Virus record (IMG/VR): IMGVR_UViG_3300035698_006226
Coordinates: 1-29,560 of that record
DNA: 29,560 nt
Source: a virus
Direction: 5' to 3' (one strand)
Part shown: in pieces, positions 28,087 to 29,560 of the stretch
Position numbering within the stretch: the first letter of the stretch is position 1
How the letters are laid out: the number at the start of each line of letters is the position of its first letter
The notes under the pieces: model-generated
Databases searched by the model: none
Told to the model about the DNA's origin: nothing
The model's input: the letters and a program-made list of their open reading frames with translations, nothing else
Program-made: the position numbers and the translations under genes

Positions 28087-28861
28087 CTCTGTCCTCCTTT
28101 GTTAAGTTTTTTGGTATTGATACATTTATTTTTAAAAAACAGTCACCAACCCTGTTGGCCTGATTGACTAACCCATATTCAGGTATCTTCATTACTAGGC
28201 CAGGTTGTGTGCCTGCAGGCACTTTGACTGTTAAAGTTTTACCGTCAATTGTTGGCATTTGAACTGATGTTCCGTTTATAGCATCAAAACAACTAATTGA
28301 TTTTTCAGTTATTAAATTAAGTCCTTCACGTACAAATATACGATGTGGGTTAACATAAACTTTGCATAACAAATCCCCAGGCGTTGCAGTAGGCACCGTG
28401 CTCATGCCTAATCCTTTATACCTAATGCTTTGTCCATTGCCTATTCCTTTTGGTATTGTTATTTCTAAATCTTTATTAATTTGATCAACATGAATTTGTT
28501 TTTTATTACCGTGATATACGTCTTCAAGTGTTGCTTGGATTGATATTTGTATATTCCTGTTTGCTGATCGTCTTTGAAATGGACTACCACCAAAGAATTG
28601 TGCAAACATGTCTTGCATGTCAGCAGGATTGCCACCTGTTGAAAAATTAAAACTGTTACCATGTCTAGAAGACATCTCGTACTTCTGTCTTTTTTCAGCA
28701 GTTTTTATTATGTCATATGCTGTGTTTATTTCTTTGAACTTGGATTCGTCACCGCCTCTATCTGGATGATGCTGTACTGCTAGTTTACGAAATGCTTTTT
28801 TGATATCTGCATCAGTAGCAGAAGCATCAACTCCAAGAGTCTTGTACGGATTCATAGTCAT
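28052..28861 (-). CDS. DnaJ-like (CbpA-type) Hsp40 co-chaperone
   Basis: A 269-residue Hsp40. The J domain spans 1-65 with HPD at 32-34 (VQHHPDRGG), which stimulates the ATPase of Hsp70 (DnaK). A Gly/Phe-rich linker follows (FNFSTGGNPADMQDMFAQFF, GGSPF), then two beta domains for client binding (IQISIQATLEDVYHGNKKQI, ITIPKGIGNGQSIRYKGLG, LTVKVPAGTQPGLVMKIPEYG). The four C-x-x-C-x-G-x-G repeats of DnaJ are missing, so it is class II, like CbpA. No DnaK is in the window; it must use that of the host. ATG 28861 or the second ATG at 28855 may be the start; there is no Shine-Dalgarno. Confidence 0.92.
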   Translation of the reverse strand: MTMNPYKTLGVDASATDADIKKAFRKLAVQHHPDRGGDESKFKEINTAYDIIKTAEKRQKYEMSSRHGNSFNFSTGGNPADMQDMFAQFFGGSPFQRRSANRNIQISIQATLEDVYHGNKKQIHVDQINKDLEITIPKGIGNGQSIRYKGLGMSTVPTATPGDLLCKVYVNPHRIFVREGLNLITEKSISCFDAINGTSVQMPTIDGKTLTVKVPAGTQPGLVMKIPEYGLVNQANRVGDCFLKINVSIPKNLTKEDRDDINRIAKKYP

Positions 28862-28889
28862 AGTATATTACATATGCACTATCTGTCAA
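28862..28889 (-). promoter_or_regulatory. Sigma70-like promoter TTGACA-N16-TATACT before dnaJ
   Basis: -35 TTGACA (28889-28884) and -10 TATACT (28867-28862) are 16 bases apart and directly abut ATG 28861. A start about seven bases after the -10 would fall at the second ATG (28855), giving a leaderless message. It lies in the 39-base gap 28862-28900. Confidence 0.55.
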
Positions 28890-28900
28890 ACTTAAAGTGA

Positions 28901-29230
28901 TTATTTTTTACTTGTGCCGGTGTATAAACCAAACCATGCCGCACCAGCACCGACTACGATCGATACCAATCCTGATTGCTCCATAGTTGGGGTTGGTAAC
29001 ACCATGTACCAAATTACAACTTTGTACAGCAAGAATATGTAGGTTGAAATGAACACCCTAGGGAATATTCTCCAACTGTCGACAGCTTTTGCTAGATGGA
29101 TTAATTTTACATAAGGGTTTGGTCCCAAGTCTTTTACACTTGTATCAACTTCTAATTCTACAGAAATCTTTTTCGATACTGTATCTGTATCTGCTGGCAC
29201 AACTAACTTGTCTTCTTTTAATTCGTCCAT
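28901..29230 (-). CDS. Two-helix membrane protein, holin-like
   Basis: A 109-residue protein. The first 45 residues are acidic and soluble (MDELKEDKLVVPADTDTVSK), then comes DSWRIFPRVFISTYIFLLYK with a first membrane helix (about 55-77), a short PTPTMEQSG loop and a second helix (LVSIVVGAGAAWFGLYTG, about 84-104). A long soluble N-terminus with two membrane helices is a layout seen in some holin-like proteins of marine phages; I recall similar sequences but cannot prove the function. It is coupled by TAATG to the preceding small membrane protein. Confidence 0.7.
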   Translation of the reverse strand: MDELKEDKLVVPADTDTVSKKISVELEVDTSVKDLGPNPYVKLIHLAKAVDSWRIFPRVFISTYIFLLYKVVIWYMVLPTPTMEQSGLVSIVVGAGAAWFGLYTGTSKK

Positions 29231-29391
29231 TAGTCTTTTTTAAATATTTGCCAAAGTGAGTATGCTAAGCCAACATATGCAATAATTTTTGCAAGTGGGC
29301 CAAACAGGATGATCAGTACACAGGCAATCAGTATGCCTGCACCGTTGAGTGTTGAAAATTCTTTTAGTCTATCTTTAATAAAGTCTATCAT
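29230..29391 (-). CDS. Small membrane protein (53 aa)
   Basis: Read directly from the sequence. It encodes 53 residues: MIDFIKDRLKEFSTLNGAGI, then a long hydrophobic stretch (LIACVLIILFGPLAKIIAYV) and GLAYSLWQIFKKD. One or two membrane helices from about 18 to 49 are likely, with a basic C-terminus. The ATG overlaps the upstream stop as ATGA and the TAA overlaps the next ATG as TAATG, which strongly supports a real gene. With the holin-like protein next to it, a role in membrane permeabilisation or its control is possible. Confidence 0.75.
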   Translation of the reverse strand: MIDFIKDRLKEFSTLNGAGILIACVLIILFGPLAKIIAYVGLAYSLWQIFKKD

Positions 29392-29560
29392 TTTTTCTTC
29401 TCCAGTTTGATAAGACGAGATTCTAACTCATCTATTTTTTTGGTTACGTGTGGATATTTCTTTCGCCACGCATCGGTTGGTTGTTGCAACCAAGTCCAGC
29501 CATATCGCTCAACAAAAAAATCAACTATACGATCAAAATAACCATACAGCCAAAGTCCAA
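29388..29560 (-). CDS. Unknown protein, N-terminus outside the window
   Basis: The last 57 codons of a gene (56 whole residues and the stop) enter from the right edge. The visible part reads GLWLYGYFDRIVDFFVERYG, WTWLQQPTDAWRKKYPHVTK and KIDELESRLIKLEKKK. It is rich in aromatic residues at first and ends in a charged helix with Leu/Ile heptads, probably a coiled coil. The TGA overlaps the start of the small membrane protein (ATGA). It cannot be assigned from this piece. Confidence 0.7.
   Translation of the reverse strand, partial: GLWLYGYFDRIVDFFVERYGWTWLQQPTDAWRKKYPHVTKKIDELESRLIKLEKKK

Overview
The window looks like part of the genome of a T4-like marine myovirus, most likely one infecting an alphaproteobacterium such as SAR11/Pelagibacter. 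Evidence seen in the sequence: it is AT-rich and very tightly packed, almost everything lies on the minus strand, and it carries T4-type replication genes (family B DNA polymerase gp43 and sliding clamp gp45). Auxiliary genes typical of marine T4-like phages are present (peptide deformylase, FolE, a cupin, a short DegT-type aminotransferase), as are T4-late-like TAAATA promoter elements. Two tiny zinc-binding proteins (zf-CHCC/NDUFS6 type and DUF1289) resemble proteins common in proteobacteria, especially alphaproteobacteria. The host assignment is inference. I found no tRNA, rRNA, CRISPR array or insertion sequence.

Layout, in the direction of transcription (right to left). 29560-25100: small membrane proteins (one holin-like), then DnaJ, peptide deformylase and a ClpA-like AAA+ unfoldase. 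25100-22580: small probable virion or late proteins, a cupin, and the only plus-strand gene (22643-23470). 22581-19427: an overlapping late operon encoding a nucleotidyltransferase, a 423-residue protein with a sigma-region-4-like segment, DUF1289 and zf-CHCC mini proteins, a HAD-type nucleotidase and a small unknown protein. 19353-10145: late genes of mostly unknown, virion-like character, including a PD-(D/E)XK nuclease-like protein, a 605-residue acidic protein, several short Lys/Arg-rich proteins and a GIY-YIG homing endonuclease. 10108-5506: a DegT-like gene, then a sigma70-like promoter driving a DsbA-like protein, a membrane protein, gp43 and a methyltransferase-like protein. 5458-1: a near-identical promoter driving gp45 and then a cassette of DpdA-like transglycosylase, two unknowns, a QueD-like protein, a glycosyltransferase, FolE and a 2OG-Fe(II) oxygenase-like protein that runs off the window. 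I read this cassette as a 7-deazaguanine DNA-modification pathway, possibly with further decoration of the base.

Two control signatures split the window. Replication genes use TTGACT-N17-TATAAT promoters with good Shine-Dalgarno sites. Leading genes of late units instead have TAAATA placed exactly five bases before ATG and no clear Shine-Dalgarno. Internal genes are coupled by ATGA or TAATG overlaps. Several genes not found by simple length cut-offs were read directly: 3087-3260, 15518-15682, 20582-20740, 29230-29391 and the two partial genes at the window ends.

The strongest candidate for an undescribed system is a set of nine late proteins that share a start M-x-phi-x-E-phi (phi = hydrophobic). 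This resembles a prohead protease site (phi-x-E) placed in a capsid-targeting peptide. If so, the nuclease, nucleotidase, nucleotidyltransferase and sigma-like proteins could be internal head proteins delivered with the DNA.
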